NCBI RefSeq assembly: GCF_001456355.1
Contig: NZ_CP010271.1
Coordinates: 3,348,001-3,412,000 of the forward strand
Direction: 5' to 3'
Source of the DNA: Mycobacteroides saopaulense
Lineage (GTDB): Bacteria > Actinomycetota > Actinomycetes > Mycobacteriales > Mycobacteriaceae
DNA: 64,000 nt
Below the pieces are notes generated by a model that made no database searches, was not told where the DNA came from, and saw only the letters and a program-made list of their open reading frames with translations. Positions 44,281 to 53,292 of the stretch are shown piece after piece. Made by a program: the position numbers and the translations under genes. Positions within the stretch are counted from its first letter, which is position 1. Each line of letters opens with the position of its first letter.

Positions 44281-45270
44281 CTACGGCTTCGTCAACATCA
44301 ACAGGTCCCACTCGATCTCGGGAATCCGGCGCCCACTGGCCGCCATCACGATGTCGCGCACGCTCCCGTCCAGGTACGACTTGGCTTGTGCGGCAAGGCC
44401 CACGCCCCACCACAGGGTGCCCAGCACCTTCCACCACTGGAACCGATCGAGATCGAAGGTTCCACCGGCCTCTTCGTACGCGCGCACGAAGACCTCACGA
44501 CCCGCGAACCCGCCGAACTCACGGTCGTCGAGACCGAACCGCCACATGCGCAGCGCAGTCCATCCGACGTCGCGCATGGGGTCGCCGAATCGGGTGGTTC
44601 CCTCCCAATCCAGTACAGCGCGCAACCCGTTCTCGCCGACGATGACGTTTCCGTTGCGAATATCGGTGTGCACAAGGCATCGCCGAGGCGGAGGCCCTGG
44701 CATGCGCTCGGTCAACCAGGACAGAGTGCGCTGAAACACCGGCCGATCCGGGAGCAGCGCCGCCACTCCCTCCCGCATCTGCTCCAACAGGACAACCGCG
44801 GGCTCTGCCTCAGGATCGCCCGGCAGGTCGGGAGGCGCCTTCGCCGGATCGATCCCGTGCAACCTGCCCATGGCCGCGCCGAGCTGGCTTGCCACCAGAT
44901 CGTCGATGCCCTGGGACTGCACCAATCGAAGCACCTTGCGCGGCACCGTCTCCCCCGCAATTCGTTCGGAAATCATGAAGGGCGAGCCCAAATAAGTCGA
45001 CTCGGCACAGACGCCGCGCACCCGCGGCACCGGAACACCGTTGCTGCGCGCCAGCTCACGCACTCCGGCCTCACTGCTCACCGGCACCTGTTGCACGACC
45101 GCCGGCACGATGGTCGCCACCAGCTCAAGCGTCTCACCGCCGGAGGTGGCATCCAGCAGCACATTCCTCCGGCGCGCACCCGCAGACACCCCGACCACAC
45201 CCGACACCTCGAACTGCTTGCCGAATTCGTCGTACAGATAACGGGCGAAACCCTCGGCCAGGTCGGTCAT
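44281..45270 (-). CDS. APH-type phosphotransferase (FadE36/ACAD10-kinase-like)
   Basis: A 329-residue protein of the aminoglycoside-phosphotransferase fold: the N-lobe lacks a clear glycine loop, but the catalytic LVHTDIRNGNVIV (Brenner motif with D and N) and metal-binding LDWEGTTRFGDPMRDVGW are complete. Proteins of this type paired with acyl-CoA dehydrogenases phosphorylate hydroxyacyl-CoAs in the ACAD10/11 route (established for the eukaryotic enzymes). It overlaps the DUF6285 gene by 4 bases and lies 17 bases before the dehydrogenase. Confidence 0.85.
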   Translation of the reverse strand: MTDLAEGFARYLYDEFGKQFEVSGVVGVSAGARRRNVLLDATSGGETLELVATIVPAVVQQVPVSSEAGVRELARSNGVPVPRVRGVCAESTYLGSPFMISERIAGETVPRKVLRLVQSQGIDDLVASQLGAAMGRLHGIDPAKAPPDLPGDPEAEPAVVLLEQMREGVAALLPDRPVFQRTLSWLTERMPGPPPRRCLVHTDIRNGNVIVGENGLRAVLDWEGTTRFGDPMRDVGWTALRMWRFGLDDREFGGFAGREVFVRAYEEAGGTFDLDRFQWWKVLGTLWWGVGLAAQAKSYLDGSVRDIVMAASGRRIPEIEWDLLMLTKP

Positions 45271-45524
45271 CGCCCCTCCCAGGCGTCATATCCGGGTTTG
45301 ACCACCGCGAGCTCAGCGCGCACCGAACGGACCAGTTCCTCCCAGGAGAGATCCTCGGCAGGTGGTGTGGCGCTCGCGGTCAGTTCTCGCTGCAGAATCC
45401 TCGCGATGTTGGCACCGACGCGCGCGCGATGCACCGAGGAGGAGGGCAGCTCCGATTGGAGGTCGTCGAGCAGTTCGGCGAGAGCACCCGCCAGTTCCGC
45501 TGCGGTCGGAGTGAAGGGCACCAC
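45267..45524 (-). CDS. DUF6285 family small protein
   Basis: An 85-residue helical protein: VPFTPTAAELAGALAELLDDLQSEL then HRARVGANIARILQREL and EELVRSVRAELAVVKPGYDAWEGR. Proteins like this are regularly found with an APH-type kinase and an acyl-CoA dehydrogenase, so it is probably an accessory subunit of that pair. GTG 45524 (or 45521) follows an AGAAGG site; the frame is open further to 45764 but reads into the divergent gene. It overlaps the kinase gene by 4 bases (ATGA). Confidence 0.75.
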   Translation of the reverse strand: MVPFTPTAAELAGALAELLDDLQSELPSSSVHRARVGANIARILQRELTASATPPAEDLSWEELVRSVRAELAVVKPGYDAWEGR

Positions 45525-45592
45525 CCGTTTGTACCTTCTATGGTGCGTCCCTCGGGGGAATAGCGAAGAAACACCGCGAGTTGCTCTAGTTC

Positions 45593-46591
45593 GTGGCAAG
45601 ACCTCTATCGATACTGGATCTGGCGCGGGTAGGGCCCCACGAGACGGTGGCCGAGAGCTTCGCAGCCAGTGTCGAGATTGCCCGGCATGCCGAAGCGCTG
45701 GGATTTCACCGCGTCTGGTACGCCGAGCACCACAACATGCGGTCCATCGCCTCCTCGGCGACAAGCGTCCTGATCGGCCACGTTGCCACCCAGACGTCGA
45801 CCATCCGGCTCGGCGCCGGCGGCATCATGCTGCCCAACCACTCCCCACTGCAGATCGCCGAGCAGTTCGGCACGCTGGAAACCCTGCACCCGGGCCGCAT
45901 CGACCTCGGACTCGGCCGTGCACCCGGGACAGATCAGGTGACACTGCGCGCGCTGCGGCATGACCCGAGCGCTGCCGAGCACTTCCCGCAGGACGTTCTG
46001 GAACTCCAGGCATACTTGGGCGAGCAGAGCCGCGTTCCGGGCGTGACTGCGACTCCCGGGCACGGGACGCAGGTACCGCTCTACATCCTGGGGTCTTCGC
46101 TGTTCGGCGCGAAGCTGGCGGCGGTATTGGGCCTGCCCTATGGCTTCGCCTCGCATTTCGCGCCTCCGGCACTGCAGGACGCCGTGGCGCTGTATCGCCG
46201 GGAGTTCCAGCCGTCCGAACAACTCGACGCGCCGTATGTCATCGCGGGGGTCAACGTGATCGCCGCGGACGACGAGGCCACCGCACGGGATCAGCACCGG
46301 GCGGCACTGATCGAGCGCGCCAAACTGTTCCTCCATCGCAGCGGCGGCCCGCGCCTGACCGACGAGGAGGCACTCGCCGCGCTGGAGTCACCGGCCGGAC
46401 GACAGATTCAGTCGATGACCAAGTACTTCGCCGTAGGGACCCCCGATGAAGTGCGTGCGTACCTGGATGATTTTGCGCAATTGGCCGATGCCGACGAGCT
46501 GATCGTGGTGCCCAATGCGCCCGACCGGAAGTTGCAGCTGCGGTCACTGGAGATCGTCGCCGAGGTCGGCGAACTAACGCCGCCCGACTGA
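45593..46591 (+). CDS. Luciferase-like monooxygenase family flavin oxidoreductase
   Basis: A 332-residue TIM-barrel protein of the LLM family, group with MsnO8-type names. It starts RPLSILDLARVGPHETVAESF and shows VWYAEHHNMRSIASSATSVLIGHVA, LGAGGIMLPNHSPLQIAEQFGTLETLHPGRIDLGLGRAPGTD. It uses FMN or possibly F420; sequence does not settle which. GTG 45593 is divergent from the DUF6285 gene. Substrate unknown. Confidence 0.85.
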   Translation: MARPLSILDLARVGPHETVAESFAASVEIARHAEALGFHRVWYAEHHNMRSIASSATSVLIGHVATQTSTIRLGAGGIMLPNHSPLQIAEQFGTLETLHPGRIDLGLGRAPGTDQVTLRALRHDPSAAEHFPQDVLELQAYLGEQSRVPGVTATPGHGTQVPLYILGSSLFGAKLAAVLGLPYGFASHFAPPALQDAVALYRREFQPSEQLDAPYVIAGVNVIAADDEATARDQHRAALIERAKLFLHRSGGPRLTDEEALAALESPAGRQIQSMTKYFAVGTPDEVRAYLDDFAQLADADELIVVPNAPDRKLQLRSLEIVAEVGELTPPD

Positions 46592-46647
46592 CTCCACTTG
46601 TCCGTCAACAACATCGACATCTTCACCTGCGGGCCACACCGCATCTG

Positions 46648-46989
46648 CTAACAGTTTCGGCCGAACAGTTCGGTGCGGTTCTTGTCGCCCCACCGCTCGA
46701 GCGGCTCCAAGGCCACGCTCAGTTCCTTGCCGAGCGCCGTCAACGAGTATTCGACCCGCGGGGGAATCTCCGGATAGAGCTCGCGATGCACGATGCCGCT
46801 GGTCTCCATCTGACGGAGATTCTCCGACAACACCTTCTCGCTCACCCCGTCAAGCTTGCGGCGGATCTCACCGAAACGCACCGGCCCCTCGACCAGCACC
46901 CACATCAGGTGCAACTTCCACTTGCCGCCGACGGCGTCGATGGCAAGAGACATGCCACACACATGATCTGAGTCACCACTGGCGGTCAC
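46648..46989 (-). CDS. HxlR-family winged-helix regulator
   Basis: A 113-residue regulator: CGMSLAIDAVGGKWKLHLMWVLVEGPVRFGEIRRKLDGVSEKVLSENLRQME is the HxlR winged helix with its sensing cysteine at the expected N-terminal place. GTG 46989 has a perfect AGGAGG-type site 6 bases upstream. It is divergent from the imine-reductase-like gene and probably controls it. The 3' end faces the luciferase-like gene across 56 bases in which I see no terminator. Confidence 0.88.
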   Translation of the reverse strand: MTASGDSDHVCGMSLAIDAVGGKWKLHLMWVLVEGPVRFGEIRRKLDGVSEKVLSENLRQMETSGIVHRELYPEIPPRVEYSLTALGKELSVALEPLERWGDKNRTELFGRNC

Positions 46990-47074
46990 GGCGGCCTCCT
47001 GACGATATTTCCAACCTCGCGGTAAGTGACCCACCACAAAGTGCGTTCTAGCGCGATCCTACCGATCCCGCCAC

Positions 47075-47097
47075 CATTGGCTTCGACACAGCCAATG
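47075..47097. promoter_or_regulatory. Inverted repeat before the imine-reductase-like gene
   Basis: CATTGGCT (47075-47082) and AGCCAATG (47090-47097) are perfect 8-bp arms around TCGACAC, ending 15 bases before ATG 47113. It overlaps the expected transcription start or ribosome region, fitting a repressor operator, most simply for the divergent HxlR regulator. Confidence 0.5.
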
Positions 47098-47112
47098 TGA
47101 AAGGGACACAAT

Positions 47113-47982
47113 ATGTCTGATGCGAAAAAGGTCACCGTGATCGGGCTGGGGCCCATGGGACAGTCCACCGTCAAGTCACTCGTGGAGGCGGGGTACGAGG
47201 TCACTGTATGGAATCGCAGCCCGGGTAAGGCCGATGCCATGGTGGAACTCGGCGCACGGAAGGCCTCCACCGTGGCCGACGCACTCAACGCGGGTGCCGT
47301 CACGCTGATCAGCCTTACCCACTATTCCGCGATGTACGACGTACTGGGACAAGCCGTCTCCGAACTCACCGGCAAGACGATCGTCAACCTGTCCTCCGAC
47401 TCCCCAGAGAAGGCACGGGCGGGAGCCGCCTGGGTGACCGACCGCGGCGCAGCGTTTCTATCCGCCGGATACATGTCGCAGGGCGACGACATCTCCCATC
47501 CGCTCTCGTATCTCATCGTCAGTGGTCCGCAGGGCCTCGTCACCGAATACGATGGCCTGCTCAACACGTTGAGCCCCGTGCACTACGTGGGCCCCGACTA
47601 CGGCTTCTCGCAGGTCTATTACCAAGCGGGCCTTACCCTGTTCCACCCACTCCTACTCTCCTTCCAGCAGGCGCTGGCCATGGTGCAGCGCGCCGGCGGA
47701 GATCCGGACCGGTACACCGGCTACGCCGTGAAATTCATGGACTCGATGAAGGACTTCATCGTGCAATTCGCGGCGGCCGCCAAGGCAACGGGCGGCTGGG
47801 AGGATGTCGCAGCGCTCAAGATGATGGACGCCGGCGCCCAGCACATCATCGATGCCAGCGAGGAGGTCGGTGTCGATGCCACGTTGTCTCATGCCGCCCA
47901 GTCGATGTGGCGTCGTGCTCTGGATGCCAGCGACGAGCGCGGCGAGGTGGTCACCACCTACCGATTGATGCGCGGCGACTGA
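47113..47982 (+). CDS. NAD(P)-binding imine-reductase-like / beta-hydroxyacid dehydrogenase family protein
   Basis: A 289-residue protein with an N-terminal NADP Rossmann domain (VTVIGLGPMGQSTVKSLVEAGYEVTVWNRSPGKADAM; the NRS suggests NADPH) and an all-helical dimer domain. The C-terminal half (HYVGPDYGFSQVYYQAGLTLFHPLLLSF) is more like imine reductases than hydroxyisobutyrate dehydrogenases, and the usual catalytic lysine of the latter is not obvious. AAAGGGAC precedes the ATG. It is divergent from the HxlR gene and overlaps the next, convergent gene by 25 bases. Confidence 0.82.
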   Translation: MSDAKKVTVIGLGPMGQSTVKSLVEAGYEVTVWNRSPGKADAMVELGARKASTVADALNAGAVTLISLTHYSAMYDVLGQAVSELTGKTIVNLSSDSPEKARAGAAWVTDRGAAFLSAGYMSQGDDISHPLSYLIVSGPQGLVTEYDGLLNTLSPVHYVGPDYGFSQVYYQAGLTLFHPLLLSFQQALAMVQRAGGDPDRYTGYAVKFMDSMKDFIVQFAAAAKATGGWEDVAALKMMDAGAQHIIDASEEVGVDATLSHAAQSMWRRALDASDERGEVVTTYRLMRGD

Positions 47983-49475
47983 CCGGGAGCGGCGGTGAGG
48001 TACGCCCTCGACAACGCAAGGGCGGCCACCGTCACGACCACGAGGACGTACACCGGCAGCAGGTGCTCGAAATGCGTGTACCCGATGGCGAAATGGATCG
48101 CCAGGACCGGCGCCGTGCCGAACGCACATCCGGCCAGTAGGGACCACCACACCCAGCGCTCGCCACGGCGCCAGCCCCACAGGCTGATCAGAAGCACCGC
48201 CAACCCGGCACCCATCAGTGCACCGCCGAACCCCGCGCGGTCGTGCGCGATGAAAGACGGCAGGTGCTCATCGGCGGCATGCAGCGCCTCGAAGCTGGTG
48301 CCGAGGAAGTCCAGATCGGTGGGGACGAACACCGATGTCAGGCCCACCGTCGAAATCACCGCACCGGCAACGAAGAGTCCCCCGCCGACACCGATCATGA
48401 GCAGCTGCCCCCACAAAGCCCGCCGCCGCTGCGATTCCGGCCCCTCGACGATCGGCGGCCAATGTACAACGGACGGAGCGCGCCACACCGCCAGCAGCAG
48501 CATGGGGAACAGCACGACCATCACCAGCGTGTGCAGCGGTTCGAGGAACCCTGTGACCACGAAGTAGAAGTACGTCAGGAACGCGATCAGCCCGGACATC
48601 AGCAAGGCGTTGCGTGCCCACCGGTGCCCTTCCCTGATCCCGCCCGAGGCCAGCCCGAGGTACAGAGTACCTATACCAATCATGTTGCCCGCCATGGTTA
48701 TACGGTCGTGCTGCAAAAACCCCACCAGATGGTGGTTGATCCCGTTCAGGTCGCCCACGGACAAGCCCAGGTAGTCGCGGTCGTACCACAACAGCACCGG
48801 CCCCAATGCGATGGCGGCCGCACCGACGCCCGCGACGATCAGGCCCAGGCCGACCAGCACGCCCCATACCCATGCGGGCCAACCGCGTGGGTCGAACCCG
48901 ATATCCCGCAACGTCTTCGGTGGCTCGGTCGCGGTGCCGGCCTCGATCACCCGGTTGAACCAGCCCGGCCCGGCGGCGATCAGAACCTGCGGGGTGGCAA
49001 GCACCATCGCCGCCGGGTCGGACAGCGCGCGGACCGCCGTGTCGATTGAGGACTCGGTGAGCCTGACGACTGCGGTGTCGCCGGACAGTGACACCGCATC
49101 CACGTAGGGCGCCACCGCCTCGGCCACCTGAGGTGTGGAGGCGACCGCGGTGACCCGGCATCTGCGATCGGCACTCGCCCGACGCACCGCCTCCACATCG
49201 TCGGCGTCGACGGGACCGATCTCCACGACGCTCGCACCCTGTACCGGCAACACCGCCACGGCCTCGCGCGCGATCGAAGGCGGGACCGTCGCACCGAACC
49301 GGCCCTCCCATCGCGGCGGAATCGGCGGATGATCGAACACCCGTGGAATCCAGCGCCTGCCCCCGGCGCGCGTCACCAGCACCGCCAGCACCTTCATCGC
49401 CCACACCCGCGTCCTGCGCTCACCGAAAACCGACGACGCGATCGGGCTCAGCGGATGGTAGGTCCAGTCGGGCAT
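47958..49475 (-). CDS. Large membrane protein of unknown function
   Basis: A 505-residue protein. Residues 1-175 are soluble (PDWTYHPLSPIASSVFG, GASVVEIGPVDADDVEAVRRAS, STPQVAEAVAPYVDAVSLSGD, LATPQVLIAAGPGWFNRVIEAG) and look like a decayed FMN-barrel of the dihydroorotate-dehydrogenase type. Residues 190-500 hold about eight membrane helices. The start ATG 49475 is chosen because sequence beyond it runs antisense through sseA. No function can be assigned. The 3' end overlaps the imine-reductase-like gene by 25 bases. Confidence 0.75.
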   Translation of the reverse strand: MPDWTYHPLSPIASSVFGERRTRVWAMKVLAVLVTRAGGRRWIPRVFDHPPIPPRWEGRFGATVPPSIAREAVAVLPVQGASVVEIGPVDADDVEAVRRASADRRCRVTAVASTPQVAEAVAPYVDAVSLSGDTAVVRLTESSIDTAVRALSDPAAMVLATPQVLIAAGPGWFNRVIEAGTATEPPKTLRDIGFDPRGWPAWVWGVLVGLGLIVAGVGAAAIALGPVLLWYDRDYLGLSVGDLNGINHHLVGFLQHDRITMAGNMIGIGTLYLGLASGGIREGHRWARNALLMSGLIAFLTYFYFVVTGFLEPLHTLVMVVLFPMLLLAVWRAPSVVHWPPIVEGPESQRRRALWGQLLMIGVGGGLFVAGAVISTVGLTSVFVPTDLDFLGTSFEALHAADEHLPSFIAHDRAGFGGALMGAGLAVLLISLWGWRRGERWVWWSLLAGCAFGTAPVLAIHFAIGYTHFEHLLPVYVLVVVTVAALALSRAYLTAAPGQSPRINR

Positions 49476-49562
49476 TGGCGAATTCTCGCACCGCGACCAG
49501 CAACGCACCGCGGATCGGAAGCCTGCGCGCGGCTCGATGAGCCGACTGCCCACGAACGCGAC

Positions 49563-49568
49563 TAGTCT
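49563..49568 (+). promoter_or_regulatory. -10 box of sseA
   Basis: TAGTCT ends 6 bases before GTG 49575. The intervening CAAAGG could also serve as a very close ribosome site, so leaderless initiation is likely but not certain. Confidence 0.45.
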
Positions 49569-49574
49569 CAAAGG

Positions 49575-50480
49575 GTGACCCTCCCGGCCGACCCCAGCCC
49601 CGAATTCGCCGCCTACGCCCACCCCGAACGCCTCGTTTCCGCCGACTGGCTCTCGGGGCACCTGGGCACCCCCGGTCTGTCCATCGTGGAGTCCGACGAG
49701 GACGTCCTTCTCTACGACATCGGGCACGTTCCCGGCGCGGTGAAGATCGACTGGCATGTCGACCTGAACGACGGCACGGTCCGGGACTACATCGACGGCG
49801 TCCAGTTCGCAGAGCTGATGAACCGCAAGGGAATTCGCCGCGAGGACACCGTGGTCATCTATGGCGACAAGTCCAACTGGTGGGCCGCATACGCCCTCTG
49901 GGTATTCACCCTGTTCGGCCACCCCGACGTCCGGCTCCTCGACGGCGGACGTGATCTGTGGATCTCCGAGGGACGCGACACCACGCTTGACGTCCCGTCC
50001 AAATACACCGAGGGCTATCCGGTGGTGGAACGCAACGACGCCCCGATCCGCGCATACGCCGAGGACGTGCTGGCACACCTCGGCCACGGCCCGCTGGTCG
50101 ATGTGCGTTCCCCCGCGGAGTACACCGGCGAACGCACCCACATGCCCGACTACCCGGAAGAGGGCGCGCTACGCGGCGGGCACATCCCTACCGCCGTCTC
50201 GATCCCGTGGGCCAAGGCCGCCGCGGAAGACAGCCGGTTCCGCCGCCGCGGCGAGCTCGATGAGATCTACGGCGATGTCATCGCCTCCGACGGCGACATC
50301 GTCGCGTATTGCCGCATCGGCGAGCGTTCCAGCCACACCTGGTTTGTCCTCACCCACCTGCTGGGCGTCGAGGGCGTCCGCAATTACGACGGGTCCTGGA
50401 CCGAGTGGGGTAACCGGGTCCGCACCCCGATCGTCAAGGGTGACAAGCCCGGTGCCGTGCCCGCCCCGCAAGCACAGTGA
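49575..50480 (+). CDS. sseA: Thiosulfate sulfurtransferase (rhodanese)
   Basis: A 301-residue tandem rhodanese. The first domain is inactive; the second has the active-site loop CRIGERS with the catalytic cysteine at residue 246. It transfers sulfane sulfur from thiosulfate or 3-mercaptopyruvate; the partner gene sufE next door suggests sulfur delivery for Fe-S or thiol metabolism. It matches Rv3283 and overlaps sufE by 4 bases. Confidence 0.92.
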   Translation: MTLPADPSPEFAAYAHPERLVSADWLSGHLGTPGLSIVESDEDVLLYDIGHVPGAVKIDWHVDLNDGTVRDYIDGVQFAELMNRKGIRREDTVVIYGDKSNWWAAYALWVFTLFGHPDVRLLDGGRDLWISEGRDTTLDVPSKYTEGYPVVERNDAPIRAYAEDVLAHLGHGPLVDVRSPAEYTGERTHMPDYPEEGALRGGHIPTAVSIPWAKAAAEDSRFRRRGELDEIYGDVIASDGDIVAYCRIGERSSHTWFVLTHLLGVEGVRNYDGSWTEWGNRVRTPIVKGDKPGAVPAPQAQ

Positions 50481-50887
50481 CCCTCCCCGCCGCACTCGCC
50501 GAGATCGTCGCCGACTTCAAGGCCGTCGACGGGCAGGACAAGCTGCAGCTGCTGCTGGAGTTCTCTGGTGAATTACCGGACTTGCCACCGCATTTGGAGC
50601 AGGCCGCGATGGAGCCCGTGCCGGAGTGCCAGTCACCGCTGTTCCTGGACGTCGACGCCAGTGACCGCGACGAGGTACGGCTGTACTTCAGTGCGCCGGC
50701 GGAGGCACCGACAACGCGCGGCTTCGCCTCAATCCTGCATCAGGGGCTGGACGGTCAAACGGCCGACGCGATTCTCGCGGTGCCCGACGACTTCTATGCC
50801 GACCTCGGCCTGGCCGCGCTGATCAGCCCGCTGCGACTGCGGGGAATGTCGGCGATGCTGGCCCGAATCAAGCGCCGACTGTCCTAG
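50477..50887 (+). CDS. sufE: SufE-like sulfur acceptor protein (Rv3284)
   Basis: A 136-residue SufE-fold protein that accepts persulfide sulfur; the acceptor cysteine is in [12 protein letters not shown] near residue 51, followed by the conserved [27 protein letters not shown]. It begins 4 bases inside the sseA end, so sseA would be its donor by translational coupling. Confidence 0.92.
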   Translation: MTLPAALAEIVADFKAVDGQDKLQLLLEFSGELPDLPPHLEQAAMEPVPECQSPLFLDVDASDRDEVRLYFSAPAEAPTTRGFASILHQGLDGQTADAILAVPDDFYADLGLAALISPLRLRGMSAMLARIKRRLS

Positions 50888-50888
50888 A

Positions 50889-50904
50889 CCTACTCGTCAG
50901 TAGG
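50889..50904 (+). terminator. Small hairpin after sufE
   Basis: CCTACT-CGTC-AGTAGG forms a 6-bp stem 2 bases after the sufE stop. It is followed by TAAAAA rather than a T-run, so termination is uncertain. The rest of the gap to accA3 (to 51023) is AT-rich promoter-like DNA ending in the AGGAGG site. Confidence 0.35.
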
Positions 50905-51023
50905 TAAAAACAGGGGCGGCACACCCCATCCCGGATGTGTGTTTGATGCCACGGATGCATAAACTCACTGCCGAGACTTTAAGAAATCGGTAAAGATAAG
51001 CACTAACGATCCAGGAGGCCCCG

Positions 51024-52823
51024 GTGCCCAATCACGCCAGCTCGAAGATCAGCAAGGTACTCGTCGCCAACCGCGGTGAGATTGCGGTTCGAGTGATCCG
51101 CGCGGCCAAGGACGCTGGCCTGGGTAGCGTCGCGATCTACGCCGAGCCCGATGCCGACGCTCCCCACGTGCACCTGGCCGACGAGGCCTTCGGCATCGGC
51201 GGCAACACCGCCGCCGAGTCCTACCTGGACTTCGGCAAGATCCTGCAGGCCGCCGAGAAGTCCGGCGCCAACGCCATCCACCCCGGTTACGGCTTCCTGT
51301 CGGAAAACGCCGACTTCGCCCAGGCCGTCCTCGACGCCGGGCTGATCTGGATCGGGCCCAGCCCGCAGTCCATCCGCGACCTCGGCGACAAGGTCACGGC
51401 CCGCCACATCGCCGCGCGCGCGCAGGCCCCGCTGGTGCCGGGCACCCCGGACCCCGTCAAGGACGCCGACGAGGTCGTGGCCTTCGCCAAGGAGCACGGA
51501 CTGCCGATCGCCATCAAGGCAGCCTTCGGCGGCGGTGGTCGCGGCATGAAGGTGGCCCGCACCCTGGAAGAGGTTCCCGAGCTGTTCGAGTCGGCCACCC
51601 GTGAGGCCGTCGCCGCCTTCGGCCGCGGCGAGTGCTTCGTGGAGCGCTACCTGGACAAGCCGCGCCACGTCGAGGCCCAGGTCATCGCCGATCAGCACGG
51701 CAATGTCATTGTGGCCGGTACCCGCGACTGCTCGCTGCAGCGCCGCTTCCAGAAGCTGGTGGAAGAGGCCCCCGCGCCGTTCCTGACCGACGCTCAGCGC
51801 AAGGAAATCCACGAGTCCGCCAAGCGAATCTGCAAGGAGGCCGGTTACTACGGTGCCGGCACCGTCGAGTACCTGGTGGGACAGGACGGCCTGATCTCGT
51901 TCCTCGAGGTCAACACCCGGCTGCAGGTGGAACACCCGGTCACCGAGGAGACCGCGGGCGTCGACCTGGTACTGGAGCAGTTCAAGATCGCCAACGGCGA
52001 GGCGCTTCAGTTCACCGAGGACCCCGAGCCGCGCGGCCACTCGATCGAGTTCCGCATCAACGGCGAGGACGCCGGCCGCAACTTCCTGCCCGCCCCCGGC
52101 CCGGTCAAGGTGTACGACACCCCCACCGGCCCCGGCGTGCGCCTGGACTCCGGTGTGCAGGCCGGTTCGGTGATCGGCGGCCAGTTCGACTCGATGCTGG
52201 CCAAGCTGATCGTCACCGGTCGCGACCGCAACGAGGCGTTGGCACGTTCGCGCCGCGCGCTGGCCGAGTTCAATGTCGAGGGCCTGGCCACCGTCATCCC
52301 GTTCCACCGCGCGGTGGTCTCCGATCCCGCCTTCATCGGCGACGAGGACGGCTTCACCGTCCACACCCGCTGGATCGAGACCGAGTGGGACAACACCGTC
52401 GAGCCGTTCACCGCTGACGGTGAAGCAGCCGAAGAGGACGAGGCCCTGCCCCGCCAGAAGCTGGTCGTCGAGGTCGGCGGCCGTCGCCTCGAAGTATCGT
52501 TGCCCGGCGACATCTCGCTCGGTGGCGGAGGCGGAGGCGCCGCCAACGGTGTGGTGCGCAAGAAGCCCAAGGCCCGTAAGCGCGGCGGCCACGGCGGCGG
52601 TGCCGCCACCGGCGACTCGGTGACCGCGCCGATGCAGGGCACCGTCGTCAAGGTCGCCGTCGAGGAAGGCCAGGAGGTCGAGGCCGGCGAGCTGATCGTG
52701 GTGCTGGAGGCCATGAAGATGGAGAACCCCGTCACCGCGCACAAGGCCGGCACCATCACCGGGCTGAGCGTCGAGGCCGGCGCCGCCATCACCCAGGGCA
52801 CGGTCATCGCCGAGATCAAGTAA
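51024..52823 (+). CDS. accA3: Acyl-CoA carboxylase alpha subunit AccA3 (biotin carboxylase plus biotin carrier)
   Basis: A 599-residue protein: biotin-carboxylase ATP-grasp (residues 5-455; [42 protein letters not shown]) then a flexible Gly/Lys-rich linker (about 500-525) and a biotinyl domain with Lys565 in [11 protein letters not shown]. It carboxylates its own biotin and serves AccD4, AccD5 and AccD6. BirA in this window would attach the biotin. AGGAGG lies 5 bases before the GTG. Confidence 0.96.
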   Translation: MPNHASSKISKVLVANRGEIAVRVIRAAKDAGLGSVAIYAEPDADAPHVHLADEAFGIGGNTAAESYLDFGKILQAAEKSGANAIHPGYGFLSENADFAQAVLDAGLIWIGPSPQSIRDLGDKVTARHIAARAQAPLVPGTPDPVKDADEVVAFAKEHGLPIAIKAAFGGGGRGMKVARTLEEVPELFESATREAVAAFGRGECFVERYLDKPRHVEAQVIADQHGNVIVAGTRDCSLQRRFQKLVEEAPAPFLTDAQRKEIHESAKRICKEAGYYGAGTVEYLVGQDGLISFLEVNTRLQVEHPVTEETAGVDLVLEQFKIANGEALQFTEDPEPRGHSIEFRINGEDAGRNFLPAPGPVKVYDTPTGPGVRLDSGVQAGSVIGGQFDSMLAKLIVTGRDRNEALARSRRALAEFNVEGLATVIPFHRAVVSDPAFIGDEDGFTVHTRWIETEWDNTVEPFTADGEAAEEDEALPRQKLVVEVGGRRLEVSLPGDISLGGGGGGAANGVVRKKPKARKRGGHGGGAATGDSVTAPMQGTVVKVAVEEGQEVEAGELIVVLEAMKMENPVTAHKAGTITGLSVEAGAAITQGTVIAEIK

Positions 52824-52838
52824 CACGTCGTCACGAAG

Positions 52839-52876
52839 AACGCCGAGTGTGAGCACCTGTGCCCACACTCGGCGTT
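52839..52876 (+). terminator. Intrinsic terminator of accA3
   Basis: AACGCCGAGTGTG (52839-52851) pairs perfectly with CACACTCGGCGTT (52864-52876), loop AGCACCTGTGCC, followed by TTT (52877-52879). This is a classic 13-bp stem with a T-run, 16 bases after the accA3 stop. Confidence 0.85.
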
Positions 52877-52914
52877 TTTCGTTGAGTGCGTGCACCCTCG
52901 CGACAGGAGCAGCC

Positions 52915-53241
52915 ATGGAACCCATCGAGATCAACGCCGGCGCGTGGTACCTGCGCGCCCTGCGCGCCGACGAACGCATGGACGACCGTCCGGCTTTGAC
53001 GTCGCTTGGTGTCGACGACGCCGAGTACGTGACCGCCCGCACCACGGACTGGGAACGCGATCGCCGGTACAGCTGGGCCGTCTGCGAGCCCACCACCGCC
53101 GAGATGGTCGCCGAGGTGCTGCTCGACCCTGCCACCGGGACAATCGAGTCGCGGGCTCGCGCCGACTACCCCGGATCGGACGGCGCTGAACAGGAGGCGA
53201 TCGCCGCGGTGCGGCGCTTCGCCGACGCGATGCTCGCGTGA
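52915..53241 (+). CDS. Small protein resembling the N-terminal half of a GNAT acetyltransferase
   Basis: A 108-residue protein. MEPIEINAGAWYLRALRADERMDDRPAL and TTDWERDRRYSWAVCEPTTAEMVAEVLLD look like the first strands of a RimJ-type GNAT domain, but the acetyl-CoA loop that should follow is absent and the chain ends in a helix. It could be a degenerate or truncated acetyltransferase. AGGAG sits 5 bases before ATG 52915; an upstream in-frame start would read through the accA3 terminator. Confidence 0.65.
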   Translation: MEPIEINAGAWYLRALRADERMDDRPALTSLGVDDAEYVTARTTDWERDRRYSWAVCEPTTAEMVAEVLLDPATGTIESRARADYPGSDGAEQEAIAAVRRFADAMLA

Positions 53242-53292
53242 CGGAAAGAAGCCGCTTGACCTCGAGTGCACTTTAGGTACGACGATGGGCGC

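Noticed and set aside
49476..50141. N-terminal extension of the 505-residue membrane protein to 727 codons
   Set aside because: The extension is antisense to sseA and has shadow-frame composition; ATG 49475 gives a normal start.
51003..53135. 710-codon open frame antisense to accA3
   Set aside because: accA3 is unmistakable on the plus strand; the antisense frame crosses its terminator and has no recognisable motif.
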